Source of the DNA: Ga0077555 sp964500805
GTDB taxonomy: Bacteria > Pseudomonadota > Alphaproteobacteria > Rhizobiales > Hyphomicrobiaceae
NCBI GenBank assembly: GCA_964500805.1
Contig: CAZCQH010000004.1
Span: 106,329-170,328, forward strand
Length of the DNA stretch: 64,000 bases
Direction: 5' to 3'
The notes under the pieces were generated by a model. That model was given only the letters and a program-made list of their open reading frames with translations. It searched no databases and had not been told where the DNA came from. A program made the translations under genes and the position numbers. Each line of letters begins with the position of its first letter. Position 1 is the stretch's first letter. Below are positions 1-9,159 of the stretch, piece by piece.

Positions 1-132
1 CAGAGGAACGTCGCCCGCTTCGGCACCAGCCCCAACTACGGCTGGAGCGAAGAGAAGGCCCGCCACTACGCTGAATCCGAGCGCGCCGACTTCGGTGCCT
101 TCGTGAAGGCGAAGGGGTTCCGGCTGGAGTAG
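1..132 (+). CDS. C-terminal fragment of an unidentified protein
   Basis: Frame 1 is open from the first base to a TAG at 130-132 and gives the last 43 residues of a protein whose start lies outside the window. The tail is charged and polar and ends KAKGFRLE. I do not recognise the family. It lies on the same strand as otnK, about 170 bp upstream of it, so it could belong to the same sugar-acid gene group, where a dehydrogenase, isomerase or transporter component is usual. That is context only. Confidence 0.5.
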   Translation, partial: QRNVARFGTSPNYGWSEEKARHYAESERADFGAFVKAKGFRLE

Positions 133-299
133 ACAATCACCACCGCCGTAGGGTGCAAAAGCGCGAGCTCTGCCTTTCAACGCAGGGAGCAGCCAACGCG
201 CGTATTGCACCAATCTAAACCGCCTCGGAGGACGGCAGCCGTGACAGCGAGCCGACCGCGGCCTAGAGTCCCCGAACGAACCTTCGAAAGGACACCACC

Positions 300-1598
300 G
301 TGCTTCTCGGCTGTATTGCGGATGATCTGACCGGCGCCACCGATCTCGCCATCATGCTGACGCGCGCCGGCATGCGCACTCTGCAGATAATGCAGGTGCC
401 GGACGCGCCGGATGCCGAGGGTGGGCATCTGAAGGCGCAGGAGAAAATTCAACTCGACGGTCACGACGCCATCGTCGTCGCGCTGAAAACGCGCACATGC
501 CCGGTCCAGGAGGCCATCGACCTCTCACTCAGAAGCGCCGATGCGCTTCTCGCCCTCGGCGCCAAGCAGCTTTTCTTCAAGTACTGCTCCACCTTCGACT
601 CGACCGATCAAGGCAACATAGGGCCTGTCGCCGATGCATTGATGCAGAAACTCGGCGCCGATCTCGCGCTCGCATGTCCCGCGTTTCCGACCAACAGGCG
701 GACCATCTATCTGGGCAATCTCTACGCGGGCGACGTGCTGCTCTCCGAAAGCCCGATGAAGGACCACCCGCTGACCCCCATGCGCGATTCGAACCTTGTG
801 CGCGTCCTGCAGCGGCAAACCACGGGCAAGGTCGGGTTGGTCCCGTTCGCCGTCGTCGACAAAGGCCCCGAAGCTATCGCCGCTGCCTTCGCAGATGCCC
901 GCAAGCGCGGCGAGCGCTACGTGATCGTCGATGCGATCACCGACAAGCATCTCGTCGACATGGGGATTGCAGCGGCAGGCATGAAGCTGATCACCGGCGG
1001 CTCGGGTGTGGCGCTGGGGCTTCCCGCCAATTTCGTGCGCCAAGGCCTGATGCGAGCCGCCGCCGCGCCCACCAGCATGCCGGCGCCCAGGGGTCGTGCC
1101 GCGATCCTTGCCGGCAGCTGCTCGGAGGCGACCCGCGGCCAGGTGGCAGCCGCAAAAGCCGCCGGCATCCCGGCATTCGAGATCGATCCGCTCGCATTGG
1201 CGGCTGGAAACCTGCGCATAACGGACATCCTGTTGTGGGTCGAGCGTCAACCAGCGTCGGGTCCATTGCTCGTCTATTCGAGTGCCGATCCCGCGTCCGT
1301 CAGGACTGTTCAAGGCAAGCTTGGCCGCGACAAAGCCGGCGCGCTCATCGAGGCCTTGCTTGCTGATGTTGCGAAGCGGCTCGTTGCGACAGGGACGACG
1401 CGCATGATCGTCGCCGGTGGCGAAACCTCCGGCGCCGTCGTCAATGGTCTCGGCGTCACCGCACTGGAGATCGGGCCGGAGATCGACCCCGGCGTGCCCT
1501 GGACGCGCGCCGTCGGACGCGATCTCGTCCTCGCGCTCAAGTCCGGCAACTTCGGCGCACCCGATTTCTTCGTCAAGGCGTGGGAGAAGCTCACGTGA
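300..1598 (+). CDS. otnK: 3-oxo-tetronate kinase (four-carbon acid sugar kinase family)
   Basis: 432 residues, normal length for the DUF1537/OtnK family. The family phosphorylates 3-oxo-tetronate (or a related four-carbon sugar acid) at the 4-position with ATP, in the cytosol. The N-terminus IADDLTGATD is the family's substrate-domain signature. The C-terminal nucleotide domain shows AGGETSGAVV at about residues 373-382. The start is GTG at 300, preceded by a GAAAGGA ribosome site. The stop overlaps the start of the class II aldolase gene (GTGA), so the two are translationally coupled. The pair kinase plus decarboxylase is the standard end of the L-threonate/D-erythronate route to dihydroxyacetone phosphate. 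The exact substrate (threonate, erythronate or another acid) cannot be told from sequence. Confidence 0.88.
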   Translation: MLLGCIADDLTGATDLAIMLTRAGMRTLQIMQVPDAPDAEGGHLKAQEKIQLDGHDAIVVALKTRTCPVQEAIDLSLRSADALLALGAKQLFFKYCSTFDSTDQGNIGPVADALMQKLGADLALACPAFPTNRRTIYLGNLYAGDVLLSESPMKDHPLTPMRDSNLVRVLQRQTTGKVGLVPFAVVDKGPEAIAAAFADARKRGERYVIVDAITDKHLVDMGIAAAGMKLITGGSGVALGLPANFVRQGLMRAAAAPTSMPAPRGRAAILAGSCSEATRGQVAAAKAAGIPAFEIDPLALAAGNLRITDILLWVERQPASGPLLVYSSADPASVRTVQGKLGRDKAGALIEALLADVAKRLVATGTTRMIVAGGETSGAVVNGLGVTALEIGPEIDPGVPWTRAVGRDLVLALKSGNFGAPDFFVKAWEKLT

Positions 1599-2230
1599 CC
1601 CGCGAATCCAAGCTCCGCGAGGAAATCTGCCGCTCCGGCGCGTCACTCTTCAATCGCGGCCTGACGCATGGCTCGACGGGCAACATCTCCGTGGCGCTGC
1701 CCGGCGGCGGCTGGCTCATGACGCCGACCGGCTCCTCGCTGGGCACGCTTGACCCCGCCACGCTCTCGAAGCTCGATGCCAGCGGCAACCTCGTCGCCGG
1801 TGACAAGCCGACCAAGGAAGCGTTCCTCCACGCCTGCATGTATCGCGAGCGACCGAAAGCCGGCGCCGTCGTCCACCTGCATTCGACGCACTCAGTGGCG
1901 GTTTCCTGTCTCGACGGCATCGATCACGCGAGCTGCCTGCCGCCGATCACCGCTTACTTCGTCATGCGCGTTGGCACGCTGCCGCTCGCGCCCTACTTTC
2001 CGCCCGGCGACGAGGCGCTGGCCGAGGCCGTCGCCAAGCTCGCTGGCAAGCATCACGCCGTTCTGCTCGCCAACCATGGACCCGTGGTCGCAGGTTCGTC
2101 GCTCTCCGCCGCCCAGGACGCCGTCGAGGAGCTGGAGGAGACCGCGAAGCTCTTCCTCCTGCTGAGGCATGAAAAGGTCCGCGGCCTCACCCCAACTCAG
2201 GTGTCGGACCTCCAAAAGCGATTCGGGTAG
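1595..2230 (+). CDS. otnC: 3-oxo-tetronate 4-phosphate decarboxylase (class II aldolase family)
   Basis: 211 residues from the GTG at 1595, which overlaps the kinase stop and has GGGAGAAG as ribosome site; a GTG at 1580 would add five residues and is less likely. The class II aldolase/adducin fold is shown by the metal-binding histidines in VVHLHSTHSVAV and in LLANHGPVV, and by the substrate motif LTHGSTGNIS near the N-terminus. In this family the enzyme decarboxylates 3-oxo-tetronate 4-phosphate to dihydroxyacetone phosphate. Overlap with otnK and the shared strand support one pathway. A fuculose-phosphate aldolase role is possible on fold alone, but the kinase partner argues for OtnC. Confidence 0.87.
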   Translation: MTRESKLREEICRSGASLFNRGLTHGSTGNISVALPGGGWLMTPTGSSLGTLDPATLSKLDASGNLVAGDKPTKEAFLHACMYRERPKAGAVVHLHSTHSVAVSCLDGIDHASCLPPITAYFVMRVGTLPLAPYFPPGDEALAEAVAKLAGKHHAVLLANHGPVVAGSSLSAAQDAVEELEETAKLFLLLRHEKVRGLTPTQVSDLQKRFG

Positions 2231-2362
2231 CGAAGCTATTGGTGGCAAAGCAGCTCGAGGCTTCCATCGGCAATGATGAGGCCGGCTAGTGCGGCAGCAC
2301 AGCCGGATACTGTCGCCGCCCTGAGAGCACCGCGGCCTGCCCGCGCCAGCGGAGGTCAAGGC

Positions 2363-3472
2363 TCACTTCTTTTGCTTTTGATACCAGTTCGAGAACTCAC
2401 GATATAAGCGCTCGTCGTCTTGGGCAGTCGGCCGACCCGTGCGCGCCTCGCCCGCAGACTTAACGGCTTGAACAAGTTTGTTGCGTTCTAGCCACTCCTG
2501 TGCAGCCGGAAATCTTTGAATGCCGGCGACCGTTCCAGCGAGATTGACGCTTTTCCAAAGCGCAAGGCGAGGGGGCTTTTGAATCTCGGCGAAATTCGAG
2601 AAGAACGCATCGACGAATTTCTCTACGGGCGCGTAGCGGTGGTGGGATTTCGGCCAGTTATAAGTAATCAACACCGAGTGTGTCGCCACAGTGTTGACGC
2701 GCGTGCCGGCCTGCACCAACTGCGGATAATCTTCAGGCAGGATGGTCCCGGGATGATAGTCCTGCTCCAGCTTGTCTCCGTATTCGATGCCAACGAATGC
2801 GAAGCCGGTATCGTTCTTCAAGTTGACGAACGCCGGCACGGGCTTTGGGCACCCGCAAACAGTGGCCGCCACGTCGCCGGTGCGCATCGCGGCAAGCGCA
2901 TCGGCTTGCGGCAGAAAAACCGGTGTAACATCGACACCAAGCGCCTTGAAAACGAGCGGAGCGAGCAAGGCGGTCGAACTGCCGTGATTGTTGAAGCTAA
3001 CCTTTTTGCCGCTAAGATCCTTGAGCGATTTGATCTCGGATCTCGCCAGCACGTGCAGCTCGTCGTTGGACAGGATCGAAATGTAGGCGACCTTATTCAG
3101 CAGGCCCTCGGTTCCAGGCTCGCCGGATTTTTCCATCGCCTTGATCGATTGCACAGTGGCGATGCCGAGATCGACGCCTCTGAGGAGCAGGACATCGCGG
3201 ATGTTCTGGACCGCTGCGCCACCGACTGCGGGAATGACTCGAACGCCTTTATCGGCGTTCGTTATCACAGAGATGTCGTGCGCCATCTGAATATAGGTCG
3301 CGCCAAGCTGGCCACCCATGAGATAAAGAACGTTGGAATTAGCGCGCTCCCGAACCAGGTCGTAGGCTGTGATTTTAGGGCGGGGTCGCGGTATCGCTTC
3401 CTGCGCGCAGCTCTCTCCGTTAGCGAAAATCGGAACCGCGGAAATTAGAAAAGCAGCTATCTAGCCACGCAT
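2363..3472 (-). pseudogene. TAXI-family TRAP solute receptor with TAG at codon 4
   Basis: The reading frame 2363-3319 encodes 318 residues of a TAXI-type solute-binding protein (GATYIQMAHDIS, ALAAMRTGDVAATVCG, C-terminal YREFSNWYQKQKK). Reading further upstream in the same frame gives a good export signal (IAAFLISAVPIFANG, then SCAQ before a cleavage point) and an ATG at 3472-3470 preceded by a purine-rich GAGGGGGA. That ATG is followed by CGT GGC and then TAG at 3463-3461, so the natural start is cut off after three codons. Without the signal the receptor could not reach the periplasm. No 4TM/12TM permease gene is adjacent. It is either a recently broken gene, a strain-specific null allele, or a base-call error. 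Translation from the internal ATG at 3319 is possible but would give a cytosolic, N-truncated product. Confidence 0.75.
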
Positions 3473-3699
3473 GGCCGTCCCCCTCAACTCTTTATCGCCA
3501 ATAAGCAGACCAAAGACTATCTCCAAGCTGTCGACGGATTGCGGCAACAATGCGGCTGCGAATTTTCAGCACGCATCGCAGCGCGCGGGACATGCAGAGG
3601 CAAATGCGATCTCTGCACTTCTCTCGCGGGGTGGTCTGAGCGCGCTCGAGCAAAGCTTGAGTAGTGGCCTATTGCAGCTTCGCCGACTATGTATTCGCC

Positions 3700-5019
3700 A
3701 TGACCTCTCTCTTCGAAGCAGCCGGCCTGGAGAAGGGCGCACCGCGCCCGCTCGCCGATCGCCTGCGCCCGCAAAAGCTCGCCGATGTCGTGGGGCAGGA
3801 CCACCTCGTCGGACCCGACGGCACGCTGACGCGGATGCTGACCTCCGGCCGCATCCCGAGCCTTGTGCTCTGGGGGCCGCCAGGCACCGGCAAGACCACC
3901 ATCGCGCGGCTGCTTGCCCAGGAGGTCGCGCTCGAGTTCGAGCAGCTCTCGGCCATCTTCTCCGGTGTGCAGGATTTGAAGAAGGCTTTCGATCGCGCCC
4001 GCTCGCGCCGCGACGTTGGCCGCGGCACGCTGCTCTTCATCGACGAGATCCACCGCTTCAACCGCTCCCAGCAGGACAGCTTCCTTCCCGTCATGGAGGA
4101 CGGCACCATCACGCTGGTCGGCGCGACGACCGAGAACCCGTCCTTCGAGCTCAACGCCGCGCTTCTCTCGCGGGCTACCGTTCTCGTTCTCAATCGCCTC
4201 GACGAGACATCGCTCGCCAAGCTCATCGAACGCGCCGAGAAGGAGGAAGGCCGCGCGCTGCCGCTCGATGCCGACGCCCGCGAAGCGCTGATCGCCATGG
4301 CCGACGGCGACGGTCGCACCGTGATCAATCTCGCGTCGGAGGTCTTCGCGGCGGTCGCCGCAGGCCAAGCGCCCCTCTCGCGTGAGGCGCTGACCAGGAT
4401 CGTCCAGCGCCGCGCACCGCTTTACGACAAGAGCCGTGATGGTCATTACAATCTGATCTCGGCCCTCCACAAATCGGTGCGCGGCTCGGACCCGGATGCG
4501 GCGCTCTATTGGCTCGCTCGCATGCTCGATGGCGGCGAAGACCGCCTCTTCCTCGCGCGCCGCATCGTGCGCATGGCGATCGAGGACATCGGCCTCGCCG
4601 ACCCGCAGGCTCTGGTGCAGGCGCTGGCCGCAAAGGACACCTATGACTTTTTGGGTTCACCCGATGGCGAGCTCGCACTGGCCCAAGCCGTGATCTACGT
4701 GGCAACCGCGCCCAAATCCAACGCTGCTTACGTCGCCTATAAGTCTGCCATGCGCGCCGCAAAGGAGCACGGCAGCCTCGCGCCACCCAAGCACATCCTC
4801 AATGCGCCGACAAAGCTGATGGGGGAGCAGGGCTACGGTGCCGGCTACGACTATGATCACGACGCGCCCGACGCCTTCTCCGGTCAGAACTACTTCCCTG
4901 AGGAAATGAGCGGCCGTCAGCTGTATTACGATCCGCCGGAACGCGGCTTCGAGCGCGAGATCAGAAAACGCCTCGCATATTGGGAGGGGCTGCGGAAGAA
5001 GCGTGGCGCGGGAGAGTAG
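3700..5019 (+). CDS. rarA: Replication-associated recombination protein A (RarA/MgsA) AAA+ ATPase
   Basis: 439 residues, typical length. RarA is a clamp-loader-like AAA+ ATPase that acts at stalled replication forks with SSB. Walker A GPPGTGKTT is near residues 58-66, Walker B LLFIDEIHRFN near 108-118, and sensor 1 GATTENPSFE follows. The C-terminal half contains the family's tetramerisation region (AMEDIG-like stretch AIEDIGLADPQAL and MRAAKEHGS). The ATG at 3700 (MTSLFEAAG) was chosen; the frame is open to a GTG at 3664, but the added residues are not family-like. It is divergent from the broken TAXI gene, with a 227 bp gap. Confidence 0.95.
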   Translation: MTSLFEAAGLEKGAPRPLADRLRPQKLADVVGQDHLVGPDGTLTRMLTSGRIPSLVLWGPPGTGKTTIARLLAQEVALEFEQLSAIFSGVQDLKKAFDRARSRRDVGRGTLLFIDEIHRFNRSQQDSFLPVMEDGTITLVGATTENPSFELNAALLSRATVLVLNRLDETSLAKLIERAEKEEGRALPLDADAREALIAMADGDGRTVINLASEVFAAVAAGQAPLSREALTRIVQRRAPLYDKSRDGHYNLISALHKSVRGSDPDAALYWLARMLDGGEDRLFLARRIVRMAIEDIGLADPQALVQALAAKDTYDFLGSPDGELALAQAVIYVATAPKSNAAYVAYKSAMRAAKEHGSLAPPKHILNAPTKLMGEQGYGAGYDYDHDAPDAFSGQNYFPEEMSGRQLYYDPPERGFEREIRKRLAYWEGLRKKRGAGE

Positions 5020-5050
5020 CTCTTTGCTCGCGAGACCAGGAGGCGCGACG

Positions 5051-6040
5051 CTACTGCGGCTCGATGCCGACCTGCTTCAAGGTTTTTCCCCAGACCTCGA
5101 GCTGATCCTTGAGGAAAGCGGCGAGGGCTTCAGGCGTCGAGCTTTCGGGCGCGTAGCCGTAATTCAGGAATTTTTCGCGCAGATCCGGGCGGTCGACAAT
5201 GGCGGCGACCTCCTTGTTGAGGCGCTGCACGATTTCCTTCGGCAGATTGGCGGGACCGACCAACGCGCCCCAAGCCCCGATCGGTTGCTTGGGAAGCCCC
5301 TCCTCGACGACCGAGGGCACGTCCGGCATCAACGCGCTGCGCTGCGGAAGCGTCGTCGCGAGGACGCGCAGCTTGCCTTCTTTGGCGTGCGGCGCAATCG
5401 ACGTGTAGGCAGCGAGCATCACGTTCACCTGGCCCGAGACAAGGTCGTTGATGGCCGGTGGCTCGGACTTATAGGGTACGTGCAGCATCTGCACCTTGGC
5501 ATGGTCGGCTATGAGCGCGGTGCCGACGATCGAGGTCGTGTTGCCGCTCGCATAGGTGACCTTGCCGGGGTTGGCCTTGGCATGCGCCAGAAGCTCCGTC
5601 AGGGTCTTCGCCGGGACCGATGGATGCACGGCGATGAAGAATGTCGTGCGCCCGGTGAACGTGATCGGTGTGAAGTCGGCAATTGGATCGTAGGGCGGCT
5701 GCTTCTGGATGTGCGGCACCACCGACATGGCGCTATTCGACGTCATCATCAGCGTATAGCCATCGGGTGCCGCGCGCTTCACATCGAGTGCACCAATCGA
5801 GCCGTCGGCGCCGGGCTTATTGTCGACCACGATTGCAACGCCGAGCGCTTGTGACAGATGCTGGCTGATAAAGCGCGTCAGAATGTCCGTGATGGTGCCT
5901 GCCGAGAAGCCGATCACCATCCGGATTGGCTTGGAGGGATATTGCTGCCCCTGCTGCGCCTCGACCCGGGTAGCCGCTCCGGCCCAGCCGAACACGGCAA
6001 GTGCGGCAACGAACACGTACGCAATACGGCACTTCGTCAT
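5051..6040 (-). CDS. Bug/TctC-family periplasmic solute receptor
   Basis: 329 residues, standard for Bug (TctC-like) receptors, which bind small carboxylates in the periplasm for tripartite tricarboxylate transport or sensing. A signal peptide of about 28 residues (AYVFVAALAVFGWAGAATRVEA) precedes the family opening YPSKPIRMVIGFSAG, and ARAAPDGYTL-like ADGYT motif KRAAPDGYTLMM is present. The start ATG 6040 has GGGAGG six bases upstream; longer in-frame starts up to 6217 lack signal-like sequence. No TctA/TctB membrane genes are adjacent, so it is an orphan receptor, as is common for this family. The substrate is unknown. Confidence 0.92.
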   Translation of the reverse strand: MTKCRIAYVFVAALAVFGWAGAATRVEAQQGQQYPSKPIRMVIGFSAGTITDILTRFISQHLSQALGVAIVVDNKPGADGSIGALDVKRAAPDGYTLMMTSNSAMSVVPHIQKQPPYDPIADFTPITFTGRTTFFIAVHPSVPAKTLTELLAHAKANPGKVTYASGNTTSIVGTALIADHAKVQMLHVPYKSEPPAINDLVSGQVNVMLAAYTSIAPHAKEGKLRVLATTLPQRSALMPDVPSVVEEGLPKQPIGAWGALVGPANLPKEIVQRLNKEVAAIVDRPDLREKFLNYGYAPESSTPEALAAFLKDQLEVWGKTLKQVGIEPQ

Positions 6041-6165
6041 CAATGCCTCCCATGCTTGTCGTTGAGGCAAGCTTATCGAGTTCGAGCGCCGGCGCCATCC
6101 CCAACGGCTGCATCGATCTTGCACCTGCGAGAAGTGCCCGTTGCGAAAATCAGGCGCAGCGATCG

Positions 6166-6783
6166 CTACTTGGCGAAGACGTGCCACGTGCCATCCGCAG
6201 CGATGCCGACGCGCCACCAGTTATAGCTGCCCCCTTTGGCGAGCATGTCAGCTGCCACCTGCTCGGGCACGAGAGCGCGCAAGCTTGCCTGCTGCTCTGC
6301 TGTCAAGTTCGAGACCCCGGTTTCGGCGAAGGACGGCCACATGTAGATCCGATTGTTCTCGAGATCACGTCCAAGCGGCACGATCGCATAAGGCGCCTCG
6401 AGCAATTTCTCGAGGGCAGCCAGAATGTCTTTGCCATCTCCGCTCGTGGATTGTGCCTTGAGGTGCGCGATCGGATCTCGTGCCGGGCCGTTGCCGAAAT
6501 CCGGCTTGATTTCGTTCATCTCGATCGGTGTCAGCAGTTCCTCGATATTGCCTGACTTGACGGCCGCCAGGATCGCCTCGCGCATTTCGATGACAGGGTG
6601 CGGTAGTCCATCGGTACTGTCGCGGATCTCTGGCGTCGCTGGAACGTTCTTGCTTGCTGCAGGAGGCGGGGATTTCGCCTTTTGCGCAAGCGTCGTTGTC
6701 GCGTCCGCCACATAGACAAGGGGCGCGACCAACAGTAGGAATACCACAGCGGACGTCGCAGGTGGTCGTGAGCCGTGCGGCAT
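6166..6783 (-). CDS. Exported hypothetical protein
   Basis: 205 residues from the ATG at 6783. A hydrophobic segment TSAVVFLLLVAPLVYVADA near the N-terminus looks like a signal peptide or signal anchor, followed by a Lys/Pro/Ala-rich linker and then a compact domain with SGNIEELLTPIEMNE, DILAALEKLLEAPYAI and a C-terminal GGSYNWWRVGIAADGTWHVF. The domain resembles conserved alphaproteobacterial exported proteins of unknown function, possibly with an NTF2-like or SH3-like end, but I cannot name the family. It is divergent from the LysE gene, 118 bp apart. The start is uncertain because the frame stays open to 7146. Confidence 0.72.
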   Translation of the reverse strand: MPHGSRPPATSAVVFLLLVAPLVYVADATTTLAQKAKSPPPAASKNVPATPEIRDSTDGLPHPVIEMREAILAAVKSGNIEELLTPIEMNEIKPDFGNGPARDPIAHLKAQSTSGDGKDILAALEKLLEAPYAIVPLGRDLENNRIYMWPSFAETGVSNLTAEQQASLRALVPEQVAADMLAKGGSYNWWRVGIAADGTWHVFAK

Positions 6784-6901
6784 CGGAGGGATCCTGGTTG
6801 CTTCGGATGTGGCACGATAGACTGCAGGCTGTGTGCCGAGCAAACCAAGCCCGCGCGCTCGTGATGGCCGGAGAGGGATGTTGCTGCCCTGACGCCTGTC
6901 C

Positions 6902-7576
6902 ATGATGTCACTGCTGGCGCAGATCCCGCATTTGCTCCTGATCGTGCCGGTGGGCTTTCTGATCGGTGTTTTGATTGCTTTACCGCTGGGGCCGACCAAT
7001 CTCCTTGCACTGCAGCGCGCTGTAGAGCGCGGTTTTTTCGGCGGTCTGGCGGCTGGCATCGGCGTGATGTTGGGCGACGGCCTCATTGCGCTGGCGGCTG
7101 CGATGGGCGTCAACGCGCTCTCGGGCGCTGTGCGCCAATACCGCACGGTGATTCAGATTGTCGGCGGGCTGGCTCTGATCGGCGCCGGCGCCAAGCTCTA
7201 TTTTTCTCACCCGAGCTTTGCGAGCGTCCACGACGCCGAGCGGGCGACGCTCAAGGATTACATTTGGGACATCCCCAAGCTCTTCTTTCTGACGATCAGC
7301 AATCCCGGCGCCGTGCTGTCGCTCATCGTGATTTTCGGTGGCGTCAGCTCATTCGTCGAGGTCGAGACTTATCTTGATGCCTTGACCATGGTCGCGGCCA
7401 TCATGGGAGGGAGCTTCTGCTATTGGCTGGTGGTCTCCCGGCTGATAACCAGCTTCCGGCACGGCATTGACGAGGCAGGCATGGCCCGTATCAATCAGAT
7501 CGCGGGCCTGGTGCTCGCCGGTTTCGGCGGCCTCTTGATCGGAGAGATGATGGTCAAGCGGCTGCGTTTCTGGTGA
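6902..7576 (+). CDS. LysE/RhtB-family membrane exporter
   Basis: 224 residues with about six hydrophobic segments, the size of LysE/RhtB amino-acid exporters of the inner membrane. The family signature after helix 1 is present as ALPLGPTNLLALQRAVERGF with conserved glycines (GGLAAGIGVMLGD). Two adjacent ATGs at 6902 and 6905 are both possible starts. The gene is single and not coupled to neighbours. The exported solute, probably an amino acid or related metabolite, cannot be deduced. Confidence 0.87.
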   Translation: MMSLLAQIPHLLLIVPVGFLIGVLIALPLGPTNLLALQRAVERGFFGGLAAGIGVMLGDGLIALAAAMGVNALSGAVRQYRTVIQIVGGLALIGAGAKLYFSHPSFASVHDAERATLKDYIWDIPKLFFLTISNPGAVLSLIVIFGGVSSFVEVETYLDALTMVAAIMGGSFCYWLVVSRLITSFRHGIDEAGMARINQIAGLVLAGFGGLLIGEMMVKRLRFW

Positions 7577-7586
7577 CGGTGGGTGC

Positions 7587-7835
7587 TTATTGCTTTGTGC
7601 GGCACAGCGTGAATTCGCCTGCTTGCACCCGCGGCCCGAGCCCGGCAATCAGTTGCAAGACGTTGTCCTCGCCATAGGCAGCAACCAGATCGGTGAGCGC
7701 GGTGAACAGCGCCGCATAAGCGAGCGCCTCAGGCGCCAGGCCACTTCCGATGCCGTCTTCCCACGCTTCAAGAATGTAGTTCAGAGCCCGCAGACTTTCG
7801 TCTTTGCTCTCAGCTAGCCCAAGTCCGGTCGTCAC
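7587..7835 (-). CDS. Small conserved hypothetical protein
   Basis: 82 residues from a GTG at 7835 that has an excellent ribosome site, GGAGGGGAA, seven bases upstream. The longer frame to 7961 was rejected because its N-terminal part is Lys/Arg-rich noise without a ribosome site. The protein is helical and acidic (ESKDESLRALNYILEAWEDG, LAYAALFTALTDLVAAYGED) with no signal or membrane segment. It looks like a small cytosolic protein conserved in Hyphomicrobiales; function unknown. It ends 10 bp from the convergent LysE gene. Confidence 0.7.
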   Translation of the reverse strand: MTTGLGLAESKDESLRALNYILEAWEDGIGSGLAPEALAYAALFTALTDLVAAYGEDNVLQLIAGLGPRVQAGEFTLCRTKQ

Positions 7836-7973
7836 ATTCCCCTCCGTGCCAACGCGCCTTTTCTTTTTGACCTTGCGGTCGGTCTCTAGCACGCGCTTAT
7901 GGTTTGAGGGGATCAGCAACGAATAAGGGTAAACACAACTCGAGACGCGCTGATAAGACAACGCATTAGTTGG

Positions 7974-8381
7974 TCACGGCACCGACTTGACGAGCGCATC
8001 GGCAATCTGAACGCCTTCGACCATGAAGCGGTTGATCGCTGTCTGCGCGGTCGGAGAGCAGGTTTGATACGTGCGGCTGTAGCCGCGATAGCCGTTGTTG
8101 AAACTGCGCGTGAGCTTTGCGCGTCGCGACGCTGAGGAGCCCTCTCCGTCGAGGATTTCGCGCATGCGGTCGCGCCAAAGCTGCCCGTCGTTCGACCCGC
8201 AGAGCTCGCGCAAGTAGTGAACAGCGCCCAGAATTTCTGCAAGTCGGGACAAGCGCTCGTCATAGGGTTTGCTCTCGCTCTGGGCGGTAGCCGGCTGGAG
8301 CAATGCGACGGTGATGAGAGTGCACAGCAATCCCGTGCAAAGCCAACGCACGCGCAGGTTGTTGGATTGCCGGCAGTTCAT
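7974..8381 (-). CDS. TIGR02301-family exported protein
   Basis: 135 residues: a signal peptide (LLCTLITVALLQPATA) followed by the pattern of the TIGR02301 family, YDERLSRLAEILGAVHYLR, then LCG, WRDRM, LTRSFNNGYRGYSRTY, and C-terminal FMVEGVQIADAL. The family is restricted to alphaproteobacteria, is about this length, and has no known function. The paired cysteines (LCGSND and TYQTCSP) may form a disulphide in the periplasm. It is followed on the same strand by the small protein at 7587-7835. Confidence 0.85.
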   Translation of the reverse strand: MNCRQSNNLRVRWLCTGLLCTLITVALLQPATAQSESKPYDERLSRLAEILGAVHYLRELCGSNDGQLWRDRMREILDGEGSSASRRAKLTRSFNNGYRGYSRTYQTCSPTAQTAINRFMVEGVQIADALVKSVP

Positions 8382-8515
8382 GGCGTGCAGATCGCGACCT
8401 TCATGAGTTTTGCTGCTTATGACATGGCAGACGATTCTTCGCCAAGCCTGTCCATTTCCATGAGTGGGCGAGCCATGCGGCCAAGATGTGACACAGCTCC
8501 TGAAGCTGCGCGAAC

Positions 8516-8962
8516 CTACGCCGAGGGTGCTCCTGCGAGCTGTGCGGCTCGCGTGATCAGTTCGCGCGATCCGGCAGTCATCGGAAGATCCTCAAGCGCG
8601 GCCAGCGGAAAAAACCGTGATGCGCGGCTATCACTTTGCGCAATGGGCTCGCCTGCCAGCCATCGTCCCCAAAACACTGCGATTACATAGTGCGTCTGCA
8701 GCGCACCGGCGGCATCGCGCAAGATGACATCATGGATGTCGAGGACGCCCTCGATCTGAGCTTCGATCGCGGTCTCTTCCCCGACCTCCCGGCGCGCGGC
8801 CTCGCGCGCCGGCTCACCGGGCTCGATATGGCCGCCGGGCAGGCTCCAGAGGCCGGTGAAAGCACCCTTGGCGCGCTGGATCAGGAGCACCTCGCCATTC
8901 CGAAAAATCGCCGCGCTCGCACCGCAGCGTGGCCAATGTGGTCGGTCGGAAGAAAAGCTCAT
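8516..8962 (-). CDS. NUDIX hydrolase
   Basis: 148 residues. A complete Nudix box is present: GGHIEPGEPAREAARREVGE followed by ETAI, fitting GX5EX7REUXEEXGU, so catalytic metal binding is intact. The N-terminus (WPRCGASAAIFRNGEVLLIQRA) is the first strand pair of the fold. NUDIX enzymes cleave nucleoside diphosphates linked to another group; this one resembles small ADP-ribose/nucleotide pyrophosphatases or MutT-like enzymes, but the substrate cannot be assigned. The start at 8962 (MSFSSDRPHW) is preferred; ATG 8980 is possible. Confidence 0.9.
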   Translation of the reverse strand: MSFSSDRPHWPRCGASAAIFRNGEVLLIQRAKGAFTGLWSLPGGHIEPGEPAREAARREVGEETAIEAQIEGVLDIHDVILRDAAGALQTHYVIAVFWGRWLAGEPIAQSDSRASRFFPLAALEDLPMTAGSRELITRAAQLAGAPSA

Positions 8963-9159
8963 GCTCGGTCCCAGGTTCAAGCTCAGCTTCTCGATAGTAT
9001 TCGCTGTGGACCCGTCCTGCCAGAATAGGTCATCGCACCTCGAGTCTCGTCACTGGCGCATCGGACTGGCTCGGAGCGGCTGAGCGCCGGCGCAAGATTC
9101 CATTCGGAGAAGTGCCCCTGTCGGGGTATTCTCTCCACCATGCGCCGCGGAAGAAGAAC

